Notes: generated by a model from the letters alone, not told the origin. DNA of 64,000 bases from Oscillospiraceae bacterium (GCA_022009755.1 CP091722.1:1620001-1684000), one strand, 5' to 3'; positions 1 through 9,641 are shown, counted from the stretch's first letter. Program-made: numbers and translations.

Positions 1-304
1 TGGGGATTTCCTTTCGCAGCGTCACTTGCCCCTGCACGGCGTAGGCATTGAAAAAGGCTCTCTCCTCCAGTGCGGAATTGAGTACATCCAGCACCGTATC
101 CGTATCCTTTTCATCGTACTGAAAGAAATCGGTAACGGTTATTCTGATGCCGTGATCGTCATTAAACAGCGCCACATCGGCCTGCGCCTGACTTCCGGCA
201 AAAAAGTCCAGCGTAAAAACGGTTTCCAGCTTGGAGGCGTGCTGACTGCAGGAAAGCCCGTTTTCCACAAGAGCCTTTGTAAAAAGAGCCGCGTTATTTT
301 TCAT
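1..304 (-). CDS. YbjN-like small protein, 3' end outside window
   Basis: Reads leftward from an ATG at 304 and is still open at base 1, so only about 101 N-terminal residues are visible, beginning MKNNAALFTKALVENGLSC. The visible part alternates helix, beta strands (VFTLDFFAGSQ, IRITVTDFF) and a long helix (VLDVLNSALEERAFFNAY), which resembles the YbjN / type III secretion chaperone-like fold; no catalytic motif is seen. The ATG overlaps the stop codon of the upstream gene (294-296), so the two are probably co-translated. The upstream gene looks like a relative, suggesting a tandem pair. The family assignment is an inference from fold pattern only; the translated reading frame itself is clear. 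Confidence 0.5.
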   Translation of the reverse strand, partial: MKNNAALFTKALVENGLSCSQHASKLETVFTLDFFAGSQAQADVALFNDDHGIRITVTDFFQYDEKDTDTVLDVLNSALEERAFFNAYAVQGQVTLRKEIP

Positions 305-799
305 TTCCGTCCGTCTCCTCTCCGGGCTGCCCGTCCTTATTCTGACAGCTTGACTCTGCGCCGCTTTGGCTATCGGCGCTTTCGTTTTTCGTGCCGGCAA
401 AAACATAATCCGGTATTCCGCAGCAAAGCCGCACCGAAAAAAATATCAGCTCCGTAAGGGTCTGCGCGTCCATAAGCTGAACGGGGTAAACCCCCTGAAG
501 GACAATTTCCCCGTTATTAAGCAGGAAATTGGCAAACGGTCCCGCCGCATTTGCGGTGTTAAGGCGCCGAAGCACCTCTTTCTCTCCGGCGTGCCGTTAT
601 AGGGGGCAAACCCCGCGCATATAAGCCCTACGGCACCCGGGATACAAAAATCCAGGCTGACCCGTACATCGGGCAGCTTGCCCGATTCGTCGCTGAATAT
701 CATTGCAATGTTTCCGCTGCGGGAATCAAAATCGTCCCGCACCACGCATTTAAGCCCGCGCGAGCGGCAATAGGAAGCAAAGCTTGCTGCATTGAGCAT
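294..799 (-). CDS. YbjN-like small protein with a frameshift
   Basis: Starts MLNAASFASYCRSRGLKC at 799 and would end at the stop overlapping the next gene's ATG. The first ~68 codons lie in one frame (to ...APYNGTPE) and the rest in another (EVLRRLNTANAAGPF...GEIVLQGVYPVQL...), joined near 587 by one missing base in a GAGAGAAAGAGG stretch. Joined, it gives about 168 residues with the same helix/strand order as the downstream neighbour, including the paired short strands (NIAMIFSDES, RVSLDFCIP) and a helix followed by a hydrophobic strand typical of YbjN-like proteins. The C-terminal ~35 residues are low-complexity and polar. Function unknown. The break could be a sequence error, as elsewhere in the window. 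Confidence 0.45.
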
Positions 800-936
800 A
801 TGTCTGTTCTCCGAAAAGTGATTTGTAGTTTTTTTATAAGCTGTAAAAGGCCCGCCTTAAGTAAATCCGCCGCGGCAGCCCCGTCATCGGCGGCTGAAAG
901 GGCAGGCTCTGTCAAAGCGGTATTTCGGCAGCCCCG

Positions 937-1800
937 TCAGAGCGACTCCATAAAGGCAAAAAGCGCTTTAAGCGGCGGGGAATCGTCCCGCTCAAAGAAT
1001 ACGCCCGCCACAAGATTGCAGTGATAGCGGTTCTTTTCCCGCACCTCCACCATGGTGGCGCTTCCCGGCGAAAGCTCGTTTACCCGGCGAACAAAGGCGC
1101 GCTGATTGTCTATATTGCTTATGGGATCAAGGGGGGAATGTATGCACATCACCCGCACGCCCTCATCCCCCTTTACCATATTTAAGGGAGCGGCCAGCGC
1201 CCGATTGTAATCCTCGGTAAAAAGATTGTCAAAGAGCTTTTCGGTGGCGTCGGGATATTCAAAGGAAAAATCCATTATTCCGCCCAAGGAGGCAAGCCCC
1301 AGAAACCATTCCTGCTTTACCGCATATTGCGCCTGCAATTCCCTGTCGTAAACAAGCACGCCGCCCAAATGTCCCCCGGCGGAGGAGCCGATAACAATTA
1401 TGTTGTCCGCATTATATCCCTGCTGCTTTACATATTCCCGCGCCTTTATAAAGCCACGGAAAACATCGTGCGCCTGTGCGGGATAGCGGTACCGCGGCGC
1501 ATGACGGTAGCCCAGGGACACCACCGGGTAGCCTCTTTGGGAAAACCTGCGGCATATGAATTCAAACTCGGCAGGGGAATAGGAACTCCACCCGCCGGCG
1601 TGAATATATACCACCAGCCTGTCCTTTACCGGAGTATCGGGCTTAAAAAACAGAAAATACTGATGCCCCTCCGGTCCGTAGGCGATTTTGTCCGAATGTA
1701 TGACGGGCGCGGTAAGCAGTATCCCCGCCGCCATGGGTATGGCCCTGAACCTGTCCGCCCTCTGGCGCGCCAGCACTATTTTTTTGGTTTTGTCGTCCAT
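937..1800 (-). CDS. alpha/beta-hydrolase fold esterase
   Basis: A 287-residue hydrolase of the HSL / carboxylesterase type. Visible motifs: an oxyanion-hole HAGGW at residues 67-71, the nucleophile elbow GSSAGG with Ser140, a probable acid Asp225 in HSPLDP, and the catalytic His260 in RYHCN. Length and motif spacing fit small HSL-like esterases that hydrolyse short-chain or acetyl esters. No signal peptide beyond a weak hydrophobic patch near residues 22-34, so a cytoplasmic location is likeliest. A GAGGA ribosome site precedes the ATG at 1800. It lies 19 bp downstream of an unknown 186-residue gene on the same strand and may be the last gene of the ABC transporter transcript, but its base composition is closer to the rest of the window than to the ABC gene. 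Confidence 0.8.
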   Translation of the reverse strand: MDDKTKKIVLARQRADRFRAIPMAAGILLTAPVIHSDKIAYGPEGHQYFLFFKPDTPVKDRLVVYIHAGGWSSYSPAEFEFICRRFSQRGYPVVSLGYRHAPRYRYPAQAHDVFRGFIKAREYVKQQGYNADNIIVIGSSAGGHLGGVLVYDRELQAQYAVKQEWFLGLASLGGIMDFSFEYPDATEKLFDNLFTEDYNRALAAPLNMVKGDEGVRVMCIHSPLDPISNIDNQRAFVRRVNELSPGSATMVEVREKNRYHCNLVAGVFFERDDSPPLKALFAFMESL

Positions 1801-1819
1801 AATTCCTCACAATAAACAG

Positions 1820-2380
1820 TTATATCCAATAAACGCTTATAAGCTTATTATAATGCATATCGCCCCGGAAAACAACCGCAAAATGCTTTTGCACGCCGCT
1901 TTGCCGCCGAATATGGTTCTGCTGAACATCCACTCTTGCAAAATATATGGGGTTATACCATTGAGCATCGTTTTGCGATAAAATCAACTGATTCTCTCGG
2001 CGGCTGGTTTTGCTGCTGCAATCAGAAATTGCCGCTCCCATATAAAAATACGAATCCAAATGCTCATTTTTCAGAAAAGCATTACTGAGAACTGCGGTTA
2101 TGATATAACCCTGTTCCGTTTTTGCAAATTTCGTTTTTATTAAAGCATCTCCCAATATCACATTTCTGCCGCTCAGAACATCGCAGGCAATCGCTTCAAT
2201 TCTCCCGGCGACCGCCTTTGGAAAGAAAAATATGCTGTTATACGAGTACTCCTTTGTACCGCATAACAGCAAATGAACACCGTCGCTTGTTAGCGTATCA
2301 AAACTGTTTTCATTGCTGAAACAAAAATCGTCATCAGCCACCGCAAATGAAAGTGATATTTGTTGCAACATGCTTTCCAT
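1820..2380 (-). CDS. hypothetical protein downstream of ABC exporter
   Basis: About 186 residues starting MESMLQQISLSFAVADDDF. Not recognised. It has no signal peptide or membrane segment and no metal or nucleotide motif; predicted mostly beta strand with hydrophobic patches (GVHLLLCG, NSIFFFPKAV, GYIITAVLSNAF). The strong AGGAGG site just after the ABC stop codon (2416) sits about 25 bases upstream of this ATG, further than usual, and no closer in-frame start exists, so either the start or the upstream sequence is imperfect. AT-rich composition matches the ABC gene and differs from most of the window, consistent with the two having arrived together. Could be a peptide-maturation or self-protection partner of the exporter; that is speculation from context only. 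Confidence 0.6.
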   Translation of the reverse strand: MESMLQQISLSFAVADDDFCFSNENSFDTLTSDGVHLLLCGTKEYSYNSIFFFPKAVAGRIEAIACDVLSGRNVILGDALIKTKFAKTEQGYIITAVLSNAFLKNEHLDSYFYMGAAISDCSSKTSRRENQLILSQNDAQWYNPIYFARVDVQQNHIRRQSGVQKHFAVVFRGDMHYNKLISVYWI

Positions 2381-2415
2381 ACAAATTATAACAAAACATG
2401 CAGTATGCCCGCCTC

Positions 2416-4207
2416 CTATTTATAATGTTTAGCCTGTGATTCATATAAAACTCTGTATGATTCAATGCTCTCTAAAAGCTTTTCATGAGTATCGAACCCT
2501 TTTATACCGCTGTCCTCCATGAAGATAACTTTATCGGCATATTTTGCAACAGAAAGGCGATGTGAAATATAAAACACGGTTTTGCCCTTAAGGGCAGTGT
2601 TAAATGTCCTTATTAATTCGTCCTCAGCTAAGGCATCCAGCGCGCTGGATGGCTCGTCAAGAATCACAACGGAAGAATTTTTGAATAACACTCTTGCCAA
2701 AGCCAGCTTTTGCAATTCCCCGCCGGATAACAGAATTCCGTCTTTATCAAAAATTTTCCCCAATTGCGTATTAATTCCCTTTGGTAGGGAATTGATTTTT
2801 TCACTAAGCCCCGCCGCATTTAATGCATCTGATATTTTCTTAATTACCTCTTCCGAGCCATCGTACTCATTCATTGCAACATTTTCCGCTATTGATAAGC
2901 AATAGTATTTATAATCCTGAAAAACTACACCTATATTATCCCGATAAGATTTGTATTCAAGATCCCTCAGGTCATTATTCATATATCTGATTATCCCCGA
3001 TGAAGGATCGTACAAACGGCACAACAGCCTTACCAATGTTGTTTTGCCGACTCCGTTTTTCCCTACAATAACATAGAATTTTCCTTTTTCCGCTTGCAGA
3101 TTCAAGCCCTCAAGCGTCTTTCGTTCAGAACCGGGATATTTAAAGCCGACATCTGCCAGTTCATATATATATCGGGTATCCGGCAGTTCTTTAATGTTCC
3201 TTCCTCTGCCCGGAACTGCGATTGTATTTTTCTTCTTCATAAATTCTCTGTAAATCTTTACATATGCACTGTTTTCGCCCAAGTCAATTAAACTGCCCGT
3301 TATATTGGTTATCGAATCGGAAAATGTACGCAAGGCGGATGTAGCCATAGTAAAATCCGCAAAGGTCATATTATTGAAAAACATTTGAGAAGCAACAAAA
3401 GTATATAAAAAAACCGTTTCTATTCCGGAGAGTACATTGCGGACAACTGTATTTTTAAATATGCCGGACAACAGACCCTCCAACATTTTGTGAGCTTTGG
3501 CTATGCATCTTTCATATTTGGAAATAACCCACCGGGAGATGGAAAACATACGCATATCATTTGCGTAAGATTCATCCGCCAGCATATTCATATAATATGA
3601 AGTTTCGGCGTTTATCGGAGCCATATCAACCGATATATTAAAATTATGCTTTTTGTCTGCTATGACAGTATATATTTTTATTGAGCTTAAACCAAGCATG
3701 ACCAAGTATACCCACCATGAAAAAGAGGACAGCAAATATATAATTGAAGCCAATGATATCACATAGGATATGCAGGAAAAAATAATGTCTAAATATCTTA
3801 TTGCTCTTCCTTCCCGTATTGTTTTGAAAGCCAGTTCCTTCATTTGAATCATCTCAGGTTCAAACAATATCTCATAGTCCATATTGACTACTTTTGAATT
3901 GAACTCAAACATCAGGTGGTTTCTGAATAAATCTCCCGTAATGCCCAGTTTTCTATTGATATAGGCCTGCAAAACTCCGTTTGTTAAATTTACGGCTGCA
4001 ATTATTCCTATTACCGCCAATGTAGAATTCCAATCAAAGACAGTAATTTTCTCAACCAATATTTTAAGAATATATGCATTTAACGGCGCAATAACGCCGT
4101 TAAGTATTGCTAACAGCATTTTTTTCCGAAAATAACGATTTACTGAAATTCCATATTACCTTAAACATATAAACGGCATTTGAAAACATCAGTTTAATCT
4201 TGCTCAT
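2416..4207 (-). CDS. ABC exporter, fused membrane and ATPase domains (frameshift near N-terminus)
   Basis: Half-size ABC exporter. Transmembrane region occupies roughly the first 300 residues; the ATPase domain shows Walker A GKNGVGKTT, signature LSGGELQ, Walker B VVILDEPSSALD and the H-loop YISHRLS, all canonical, so it should hydrolyse ATP, probably as a homodimer. The clean reading frame begins at an internal ATG (4119), but a good start with a GGGGAGAG site lies at 4207 (MSKIKLMFSNAVYMF...), which is the usual cytoplasmic lead-in to the first helix. The two are joined if one A is removed from an A7 run at about 4115-4121. A consensus promoter lies at 4338-4366. Exporters of this form in Clostridia usually move peptides or lipids; the substrate is unknown. 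Clearly AT-richer than genes to either side, suggesting transfer. Confidence 0.85.
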
Positions 4208-4337
4208 ATACTCTCCCCCTCAAACCTGAAATTTGACACAACGGCGCTTACTGCCGTTCCGCCCCGCAGACAGATCAAGAACAACTTGAATTAATGTTAT
4301 TTTATGAATAAAAAAATCTTCATTTTTTTCTGTAATT

Positions 4338-4366
4338 ATAATATCATGTTGAATAATTAATGTCAA
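4338..4366 (-). promoter_or_regulatory. sigma-A promoter of the ABC exporter
   Basis: On the minus strand, -35 TTGACA (4366-4361), 17-base spacer, -10 TATTAT (4343-4338). This is one mismatch from the full consensus and points at the ABC exporter about 120 bases downstream. Confidence 0.8.
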
Positions 4367-4408
4367 TATTCGCTCTCGAGTATTTTTTGCAAAAAGCCCT
4401 TTGTGGCA

Positions 4409-4438
4409 TTGCGCCGCGGGTGCAATATGTGATATAAT
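4409..4438 (+). promoter_or_regulatory. extended -10 promoter upstream of SDR gene
   Basis: TGaTATAAT at 4430-4438 is an extended -10 element with a perfect TATAAT. The -35 (TTGCGC at 4409, 18-base spacer) is weak, which is common for extended -10 promoters. It would drive the SDR-rhamnosidase group. Confidence 0.55.
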
Positions 4439-4598
4439 TATGCAAAATCATTTGTTTTTCGGCAAAAGGCGGCTTTGCTGCGGCCGTATATTCTGCCTGC
4501 AGGCCCGACGGGAGGCACACAGGGGCGGCGCGGGCGGGAAAAGCGCCGGCAGAATAAAGCGCGAAGCGGAATACCGAAAAAGCGACCACGGAGGAAAC

Positions 4599-5309
4599 AT
4601 GAAAAAAACCGTGCTTATAACCGGCGGAGCCGGCGGAATAGGCGCAGCGTGCGCAAGAAGGCTGGCGGGGGAATATAACCTTATAATCGCCTGCAACAAA
4701 AGCCGGGAACGCGCGCTTGAGCTGCAAAAAGAGCTTTCCCCGCTGTGCGACTGCACGGTAGCCTGCGGCGATATAACGGACAGCGCCTTTGTACGCAGCC
4801 TGTTTGCACTGCGGGCGGACGCGGTTATAAACAACGCCGGCATAAGCAGCTTTGCTTTGGCTCAGGAGATAAGCGACGGCCAGTGGCGGAGAGTGACCGA
4901 CACTAACCTTACCGGCTGCTTCTATGTATGCCGGGAGGCCCTTAAAAAAATGCAGCCCCGCGGCGAGGGCGCAATAGTGAACATATCCTCCATGTGGGGG
5001 CAGACGGGCGCGGCGGGGGAAAGCGCATATTCCGCCTCCAAGGCGGGAGTGATAGGGCTTACAAAGGCCTTGGCAAAGGAGGCCGGCCCCTCCGGAATAC
5101 GGGTAAACTGCATATGCCCGGGCGTTATAGACACCCCGATGAACGCCGGTTTATCCCCGGAAACGCTGGAGAGCCTGCGTCTTGAAACCCCGCTTGGGCG
5201 GATAGGCCGTCCCGAGGACATAGCCGCGGCGGCAGCCTTTCTGATAAGCGAGGACGCTTCATTTATAACGGGGCAGATACTGGGCGTAAACGGCGGGCTT
5301 GTTATATAG
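4599..5309 (+). CDS. short-chain dehydrogenase/reductase (FabG/YmfI-like)
   Basis: 236-residue classical SDR. The N-terminal TGGAGGIG is the NAD(P)-binding glycine motif, NNAG at about residue 80 stabilises the central sheet, and SxxxxxxxxxxxxYSASK supplies the Ser-Tyr-Lys catalytic triad; IRVNCICPGVIDT follows as expected. The start chosen (ATG at 4599) has GGAGG six bases upstream and begins directly at the first beta strand, whereas a longer open frame upstream has no ribosome site. Within the family it most resembles 3-oxoacyl-ACP reductase-like enzymes and, from the PGVIDTPMN and SFITGQ stretches, the YmfI-type reductases that act on modified elongation factor P; substrate cannot be fixed from sequence. 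It precedes the rhamnosidase by 74 bases and may be co-transcribed. Confidence 0.85.
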   Translation: MKKTVLITGGAGGIGAACARRLAGEYNLIIACNKSRERALELQKELSPLCDCTVACGDITDSAFVRSLFALRADAVINNAGISSFALAQEISDGQWRRVTDTNLTGCFYVCREALKKMQPRGEGAIVNISSMWGQTGAAGESAYSASKAGVIGLTKALAKEAGPSGIRVNCICPGVIDTPMNAGLSPETLESLRLETPLGRIGRPEDIAAAAAFLISEDASFITGQILGVNGGLVI

Positions 5310-5383
5310 TTTTTTGCGCGAAGGCACAGGAATAAATACACATACAAATAAAAAACATAAAAGCACAGGAAGAGAGGCAGCAT

Positions 5384-8038
5384 ATGAAGGATACTGCACG
5401 GCTGAACATTTACGGTCTTACGGCGGAACAGCTTACATCCCCCCTCGGAGTGGGGCCGCGCCCCAGATTCTCCTACAAGGTGGACGGAGGGCAGTCCGGC
5501 GAATGCCAAAAAAGCGTATGCATACGGGTGTATTCCGGCGCCGAGGCCTATGAAAAGGGCGATGCCGATATGTGGGACTGCACACTGGAAACCCAAAGTG
5601 CCACCCTTATTGAATATGACGGCGCTCCGCTTGAGCCGTTTTGCCGCTACTTCTGGACGGCAGAGGTAACATCCGACATGGGCAGAAGCTCCGTAAGCAG
5701 CCCCGCAAGCTTTGTAACGGGCGATTTCCTGCCTTGGCGGGCGCAGTTCATGGGGCCGGAGCAGTTCAGCTACGCCCGCAACCGCGCGCTTTACTGCCGT
5801 GCGGATTTTACCCTTGAAAAGGAGCCGGAATGCGCCTATGCGCTGGTTTGCGGGCTGGGCTATCATGTATTCAGCATAAACGGCATCCGTCAGGGCGACG
5901 CCGTTTTGGAGCCGGGCTTTACCGCCTTTGACAAGCGCGTGCAGTATGTAATGCACGATATAACCCCCTCGCTGCGCATGGGGGAAAACACCCTGGGCAT
6001 AGTTCTGGGCGAAGGGTGGTACAATAACCGTCACGAGGTGTTTGAGCGCTTTGATTTCCTTAAGCCCCTCACCTGGCTGGGTCTGCCCAAGCTCAGCTAT
6101 GAGATATATATAAAATATAAGGACGGCAGCAGCGAGCTTCTGCTTTCCGGGCCGGACAGCGGGCTGACCGTGGGCGCAGGCCCCATAACCTACAACGACC
6201 TTTTCAACGGCGAGCATTACGACGCGCGCCTTGAGCGTGCGTGGGATGTACCGGGCGGGACGCCCTTAAGAAGCCGCGCCATGATACCGGTTGCCGCGCC
6301 CTGCGATACCGTGGAGCCGGAGCTTGCCCAGCCCATACGGGTAACAAGGGATATGGAGCCGGTAAGCGTAAGCTCTCCCGCGCCGGGAATATATGTATAC
6401 GATTTCGGTCAGAACTTTGCAGGCTGGGTTAAAATCGAAACCGAGCTTCCCGGCGGCAGCGCAATATCCCTGCGCTTTGCCGAAATGCTCTATGAGGACG
6501 GCACGGTAAACCAGGAAAACCTGCGCTGGGCAAAAAATCACGATGTATACATCTGCCGCGGCGGCAAGGCAAGCTGGGAGCCCTCCTTCACCTATCACGG
6601 CTTCCGCTATGTTCAGCTGGAGGGCTGCACTCCGCAGCAGATAAAGCTCACCGGGCGTCAGGTGCGCTCCGATATAAAGGTAAGCGGCAAATTCTCCTGC
6701 TCCGATGAGCTTTTGAACCGCATACAGCAGTGCGTGCTGTGGACGGAGGAAAGCAATCTTCACTCCGTGCCGACGGATTGCCCCCAGCGCGACGAGCGCC
6801 AGGGCTGGGTGAACGACTGCACCGTGCGCATAGAGGAGATTATATACAACTTCTCCTGCGGCGCGTTTCTGCGCAAATGGATGAAGGATCTTGCCGACAC
6901 GCAGGAGGCGGACGGCTCCATAAAGGATGTTGCGCCCCGCGTATTCGGCGCCGACAAGGCCGATCCGCTCTCCAGTATATTCCTGTTCGTGCCCTGGTAC
7001 AGCTATATGTTCTTCGGCGATGCGGCCATGATAGGGGAATACTATGAGCAGCTGAAGGCGTGGGAGCAGTATCTTGTGTCCCGCTCCCGCTTCGGCATAA
7101 TGCAGTATTATAATTACGGCGACTGGGCAGGCCCCGTGGACGGCGGCGTAGGCGGCAGAGAAGCCAACAGCGCCCTTTCCGCCATTACGCCCGGAGAATT
7201 TGTGGCCACCGTTTTCTTCTATGAAAACGCGCGCCTGCTTGCCCGCATGGCACGCCTGCTTAAAAAGCCCGCGGAGGCGGCGGAATATACCGAGCTTGCC
7301 CACTATATACGCGCTGCCATAAACCGGGAATACCTAAATGGCAAAACCGGGCAGTATGCTCTGGGCTCTCAGGCCTCCAACCTGCTGGCTCTGCACTTTG
7401 ATATAGTGCCCGCCTCAATGCGCAAAAAGGTGCTTAAAAACCTTGTTGATGATATAAAGGCGCACGACTATCACCTGACCACCGGAAACATAGCCACCAA
7501 GTATCTTTTTGATGTGCTTTCCGATGAAGGGCTTGCGGATGTGGCATACAGAATTGCAACCAAAACCGATTATCCCAGCTGGGGCTATATGCTGGCAATG
7601 GGCGCCACTACCATCTGGGAGCGCTGGGAGCTGGGCACCACCAGCGCCATGAACTCGCACAATCACCCCATGTACGGCACCATAAGCACATGGTTCTACA
7701 AGCATCTTGCGGGAATTACGCCCCTTGCCCCCGCGTTTGAGCAGATACGCATTGCGCCCTGCCTGCCGGAGGTGCTCTCAAGCGTATGCGCCTCCATGGA
7801 TACTCCGCGCGGCACGGCGGCTTCCGCCTGGGAGCGCACGCCGCAGGGAGTGCGCATGGAGGTTACCCTGCCCTTCGGCACTCCGGGAGAGATCGTGCTG
7901 CCCGAAGGCTTCCGCCTTTGCCCCGGCAGCCGGTACGAAAGCGCGCAGGACGGCCGCACCCTGCATCTCTGCTCCGGAACATATGTGCTGGAGCTTGAAA
8001 AATACAGCAGTAATCATAACGGCATATACAACGCTTAA
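5384..8038 (+). CDS. alpha-L-rhamnosidase, GH78
   Basis: 884-residue enzyme with the multi-domain layout of GH78: N-terminal Ig-like domain with PRFSYKVDG near residue 24, a jelly-roll domain (GLGYHVFSINGIRQGD, GEGWYNNRHE about residues 165-215), then the (alpha/alpha)6 catalytic barrel with TDCPQRDERQGWVNDC at about 463-478, which carries the acidic catalytic cluster of the family, and a C-terminal beta domain (PCLPEVLSSV). Length is typical. There is no signal peptide, so it should act inside the cell on imported rhamnosyl oligosaccharides or glycosides, releasing L-rhamnose. The start has a GAGAGG site. The adjacent SDR could act on sugars or aglycones but nothing proves a link. Confidence 0.93.
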   Translation: MKDTARLNIYGLTAEQLTSPLGVGPRPRFSYKVDGGQSGECQKSVCIRVYSGAEAYEKGDADMWDCTLETQSATLIEYDGAPLEPFCRYFWTAEVTSDMGRSSVSSPASFVTGDFLPWRAQFMGPEQFSYARNRALYCRADFTLEKEPECAYALVCGLGYHVFSINGIRQGDAVLEPGFTAFDKRVQYVMHDITPSLRMGENTLGIVLGEGWYNNRHEVFERFDFLKPLTWLGLPKLSYEIYIKYKDGSSELLLSGPDSGLTVGAGPITYNDLFNGEHYDARLERAWDVPGGTPLRSRAMIPVAAPCDTVEPELAQPIRVTRDMEPVSVSSPAPGIYVYDFGQNFAGWVKIETELPGGSAISLRFAEMLYEDGTVNQENLRWAKNHDVYICRGGKASWEPSFTYHGFRYVQLEGCTPQQIKLTGRQVRSDIKVSGKFSCSDELLNRIQQCVLWTEESNLHSVPTDCPQRDERQGWVNDCTVRIEEIIYNFSCGAFLRKWMKDLADTQEADGSIKDVAPRVFGADKADPLSSIFLFVPWYSYMFFGDAAMIGEYYEQLKAWEQYLVSRSRFGIMQYYNYGDWAGPVDGGVGGREANSALSAITPGEFVATVFFYENARLLARMARLLKKPAEAAEYTELAHYIRAAINREYLNGKTGQYALGSQASNLLALHFDIVPASMRKKVLKNLVDDIKAHDYHLTTGNIATKYLFDVLSDEGLADVAYRIATKTDYPSWGYMLAMGATTIWERWELGTTSAMNSHNHPMYGTISTWFYKHLAGITPLAPAFEQIRIAPCLPEVLSSVCASMDTPRGTAASAWERTPQGVRMEVTLPFGTPGEIVLPEGFRLCPGSRYESAQDGRTLHLCSGTYVLELEKYSSNHNGIYNA

Positions 8039-8061
8039 AAGCGAAAAACAGGAGGTTAAAA

Positions 8062-8655
8062 ATGAAAAAATGCAGCTATTGCGGCGCAGAGGCCGCAGAC
8101 GACATCAAATATTGCGAGCAGTGCGGGCGTCCCTTTGACGCACAGGAGCCGGCAGGCGTGCGCCCCGTAACCGTGGATATGGCCCGCGAAAGGGAGAACG
8201 CGCTGCACGATGCGGAAAACGCAGCAGAGGTTTGCGAGGAAGCCTGCTGCACATGCGCAAAGGCAGAGCCCGCGTGCGCGCCTTCAAGGGAAACGGCGCC
8301 CCTTCAGGCATCGGCACCCACCGCTGCGAGCAGTGCAGCCGCTGCCCCCGAGGCTGCCCCCGTTTCCGCCGCGCCGGAGGGCAAAGCTTCCGGAAAGCCC
8401 ATGGCTGCGGCAGTAAGCACGGGCAGCTATTTCTGGCTTACGGTGCTGTATTCCATACCTGTGCTGGGGCTTGTATGCTCCATAATCGCCGCTGTTTCCG
8501 CACAGAACCTCAGCCGCCGCAATTTTGCCCGCAGCGTTCTTATAATAAAGCTCATCTGCCTGTTTGTTTCCCTTGCTCTTGCGGTTGCAGTGCTTTTGGC
8601 AAAGGATCAGGCCGTTGCATGGCTCAGGGCGCTGCTGGACAGCCTTGCCGCATAA
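8062..8655 (+). CDS. zinc-ribbon membrane protein
   Basis: 197 residues. The N-terminus is a complete zinc ribbon (CSYCG at residues 4-8, CEQCGRPF at about 20-27) followed by a long Ala/Pro/Glu-rich linker (about 40-115) with additional cysteines (CEEACCTCAKAEPAC) that is predicted disordered, then two hydrophobic helices (about 118-145 and 155-180). This is the common Clostridial zinc_ribbon_2 plus double-TM arrangement with no assigned function. Strong AGGAGG site. It follows the rhamnosidase by 23 bases. Two similar zinc-ribbon membrane proteins occur at 35319 and 35865. Confidence 0.75.
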   Translation: MKKCSYCGAEAADDIKYCEQCGRPFDAQEPAGVRPVTVDMARERENALHDAENAAEVCEEACCTCAKAEPACAPSRETAPLQASAPTAASSAAAAPEAAPVSAAPEGKASGKPMAAAVSTGSYFWLTVLYSIPVLGLVCSIIAAVSAQNLSRRNFARSVLIIKLICLFVSLALAVAVLLAKDQAVAWLRALLDSLAA

Positions 8656-8724
8656 TAAAAAACGGTTCGTGTATTTCGGCATAATTTCACCGTTTCCCCT
8701 CAAACCGGCTTAAGGAGGCATATT

Positions 8725-9636
8725 TTGAACAGCGACACCGTTAAAGGCGAAGCGGGCGAGCAGCCCGTGCTTGCCATCTGCTACGATTTTGACAAGACTC
8801 TTTCCCCCGACGATATGCAGGCGCAGGGCTATATACAGTCGGTAGGCTATGACACCGAGGCTTTCTGGCGCGAAGCCAATCTCCTTGCACAGAATAACGA
8901 TATGGACCCTAACCTTGCCTATATGTACCTTATGGTGCGCGAGGCGGAGGGGCATCTTGTTTTTACCAAGGAGGCGCTGGCGCGCTACGGCGCCGGAGTA
9001 CGCCTTTTCCCCGGTGTGGAGGGCTGGTTTGAGCGTATCGGGCTTTACGGGCAGCGTGCCGGCGTAAAGGTGGAGCACTATATAATATCCTCCGGGCTGC
9101 GGGAAATGATAGAGGGCACCTCCATTGCCAAGGCCGGGGTGTTTGAGCGCATATATGCAAGCTCCTTTTATTACAACAGCCGCGGGGTGGCCGTTTGGCC
9201 CGCCATGAATGTGAATTACACCAATAAGACCCAGTTCCTTTTCCGCATAAGGAAGGGCGTGCCCGATGTGACGGATCCCGCCGTGAACGATTACTTCCCG
9301 CCGGAGAGGCTGCGCGTACCTTTCTGCAACATGGTATACATAGGGGACAGCGACACCGATATCCCCTGTATGCAGCTGGTCACCTCCGGCGGAGGCTGCT
9401 CCGTGGGCGTATATGACCCCGCCAAGGGGGATGCCAAGGTGCTGCGTATGCTAAGAGAGGGGAGAATCAGCTTCTGCGCCCCCGCCGACTACAACCCGGG
9501 CAGCGCATTGGACTGCCTTATCCGCGGGGTTATACTCAAAGCCGCCGCCCGACAGCGTCTGGAAACGCTGCACAGAAAGCAGCTGGCATATGCCGACTCC
9601 ATCGCCGCCGAAACGCCGGATAAATCCGAACAATAG
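8725..9636 (+). CDS. HAD-superfamily hydrolase
   Basis: 303 residues with all HAD motifs: DFDKT (motif I, about residue 20, both Asp present), a Ser in IISSGL (motif II, about 116), Lys in NYTNKTQF (motif III, about 163) and GDSDTDIP (motif IV, about 213). The cap between motifs I and II is small and helical. This fits phosphoserine phosphatase-like or general phosphomonoesterase HAD proteins; substrate unknown. The start is TTG at 8725 with AAGGAGG nine bases upstream; there is no ATG closer to motif I. A rho-independent terminator follows directly at 9642. Confidence 0.85.
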   Translation: MNSDTVKGEAGEQPVLAICYDFDKTLSPDDMQAQGYIQSVGYDTEAFWREANLLAQNNDMDPNLAYMYLMVREAEGHLVFTKEALARYGAGVRLFPGVEGWFERIGLYGQRAGVKVEHYIISSGLREMIEGTSIAKAGVFERIYASSFYYNSRGVAVWPAMNVNYTNKTQFLFRIRKGVPDVTDPAVNDYFPPERLRVPFCNMVYIGDSDTDIPCMQLVTSGGGCSVGVYDPAKGDAKVLRMLREGRISFCAPADYNPGSALDCLIRGVILKAAARQRLETLHRKQLAYADSIAAETPDKSEQ

Positions 9637-9641
9637 AATCA

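Larger units (their letters stand above)
4208..4598. other. divergent intergenic region
   Basis: About 390 bases between the leftward ABC exporter and the rightward SDR gene. It contains the two divergent promoters listed separately, an AT-rich leader of roughly 120 bases for the ABC transcript, and about 160 bases of non-coding leader for the SDR gene ending in a GGAGG site. An open frame runs through the SDR leader but has no ribosome site and is not called. Confidence 0.6.

Noticed and set aside
4922..6217. 431-codon open frame on the minus strand opposite the SDR and rhamnosidase
   Set aside because: It is the antisense of two well-supported genes, has no ribosome site, and lacks any recognisable domain. 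GC-rich third positions make such shadows common here.
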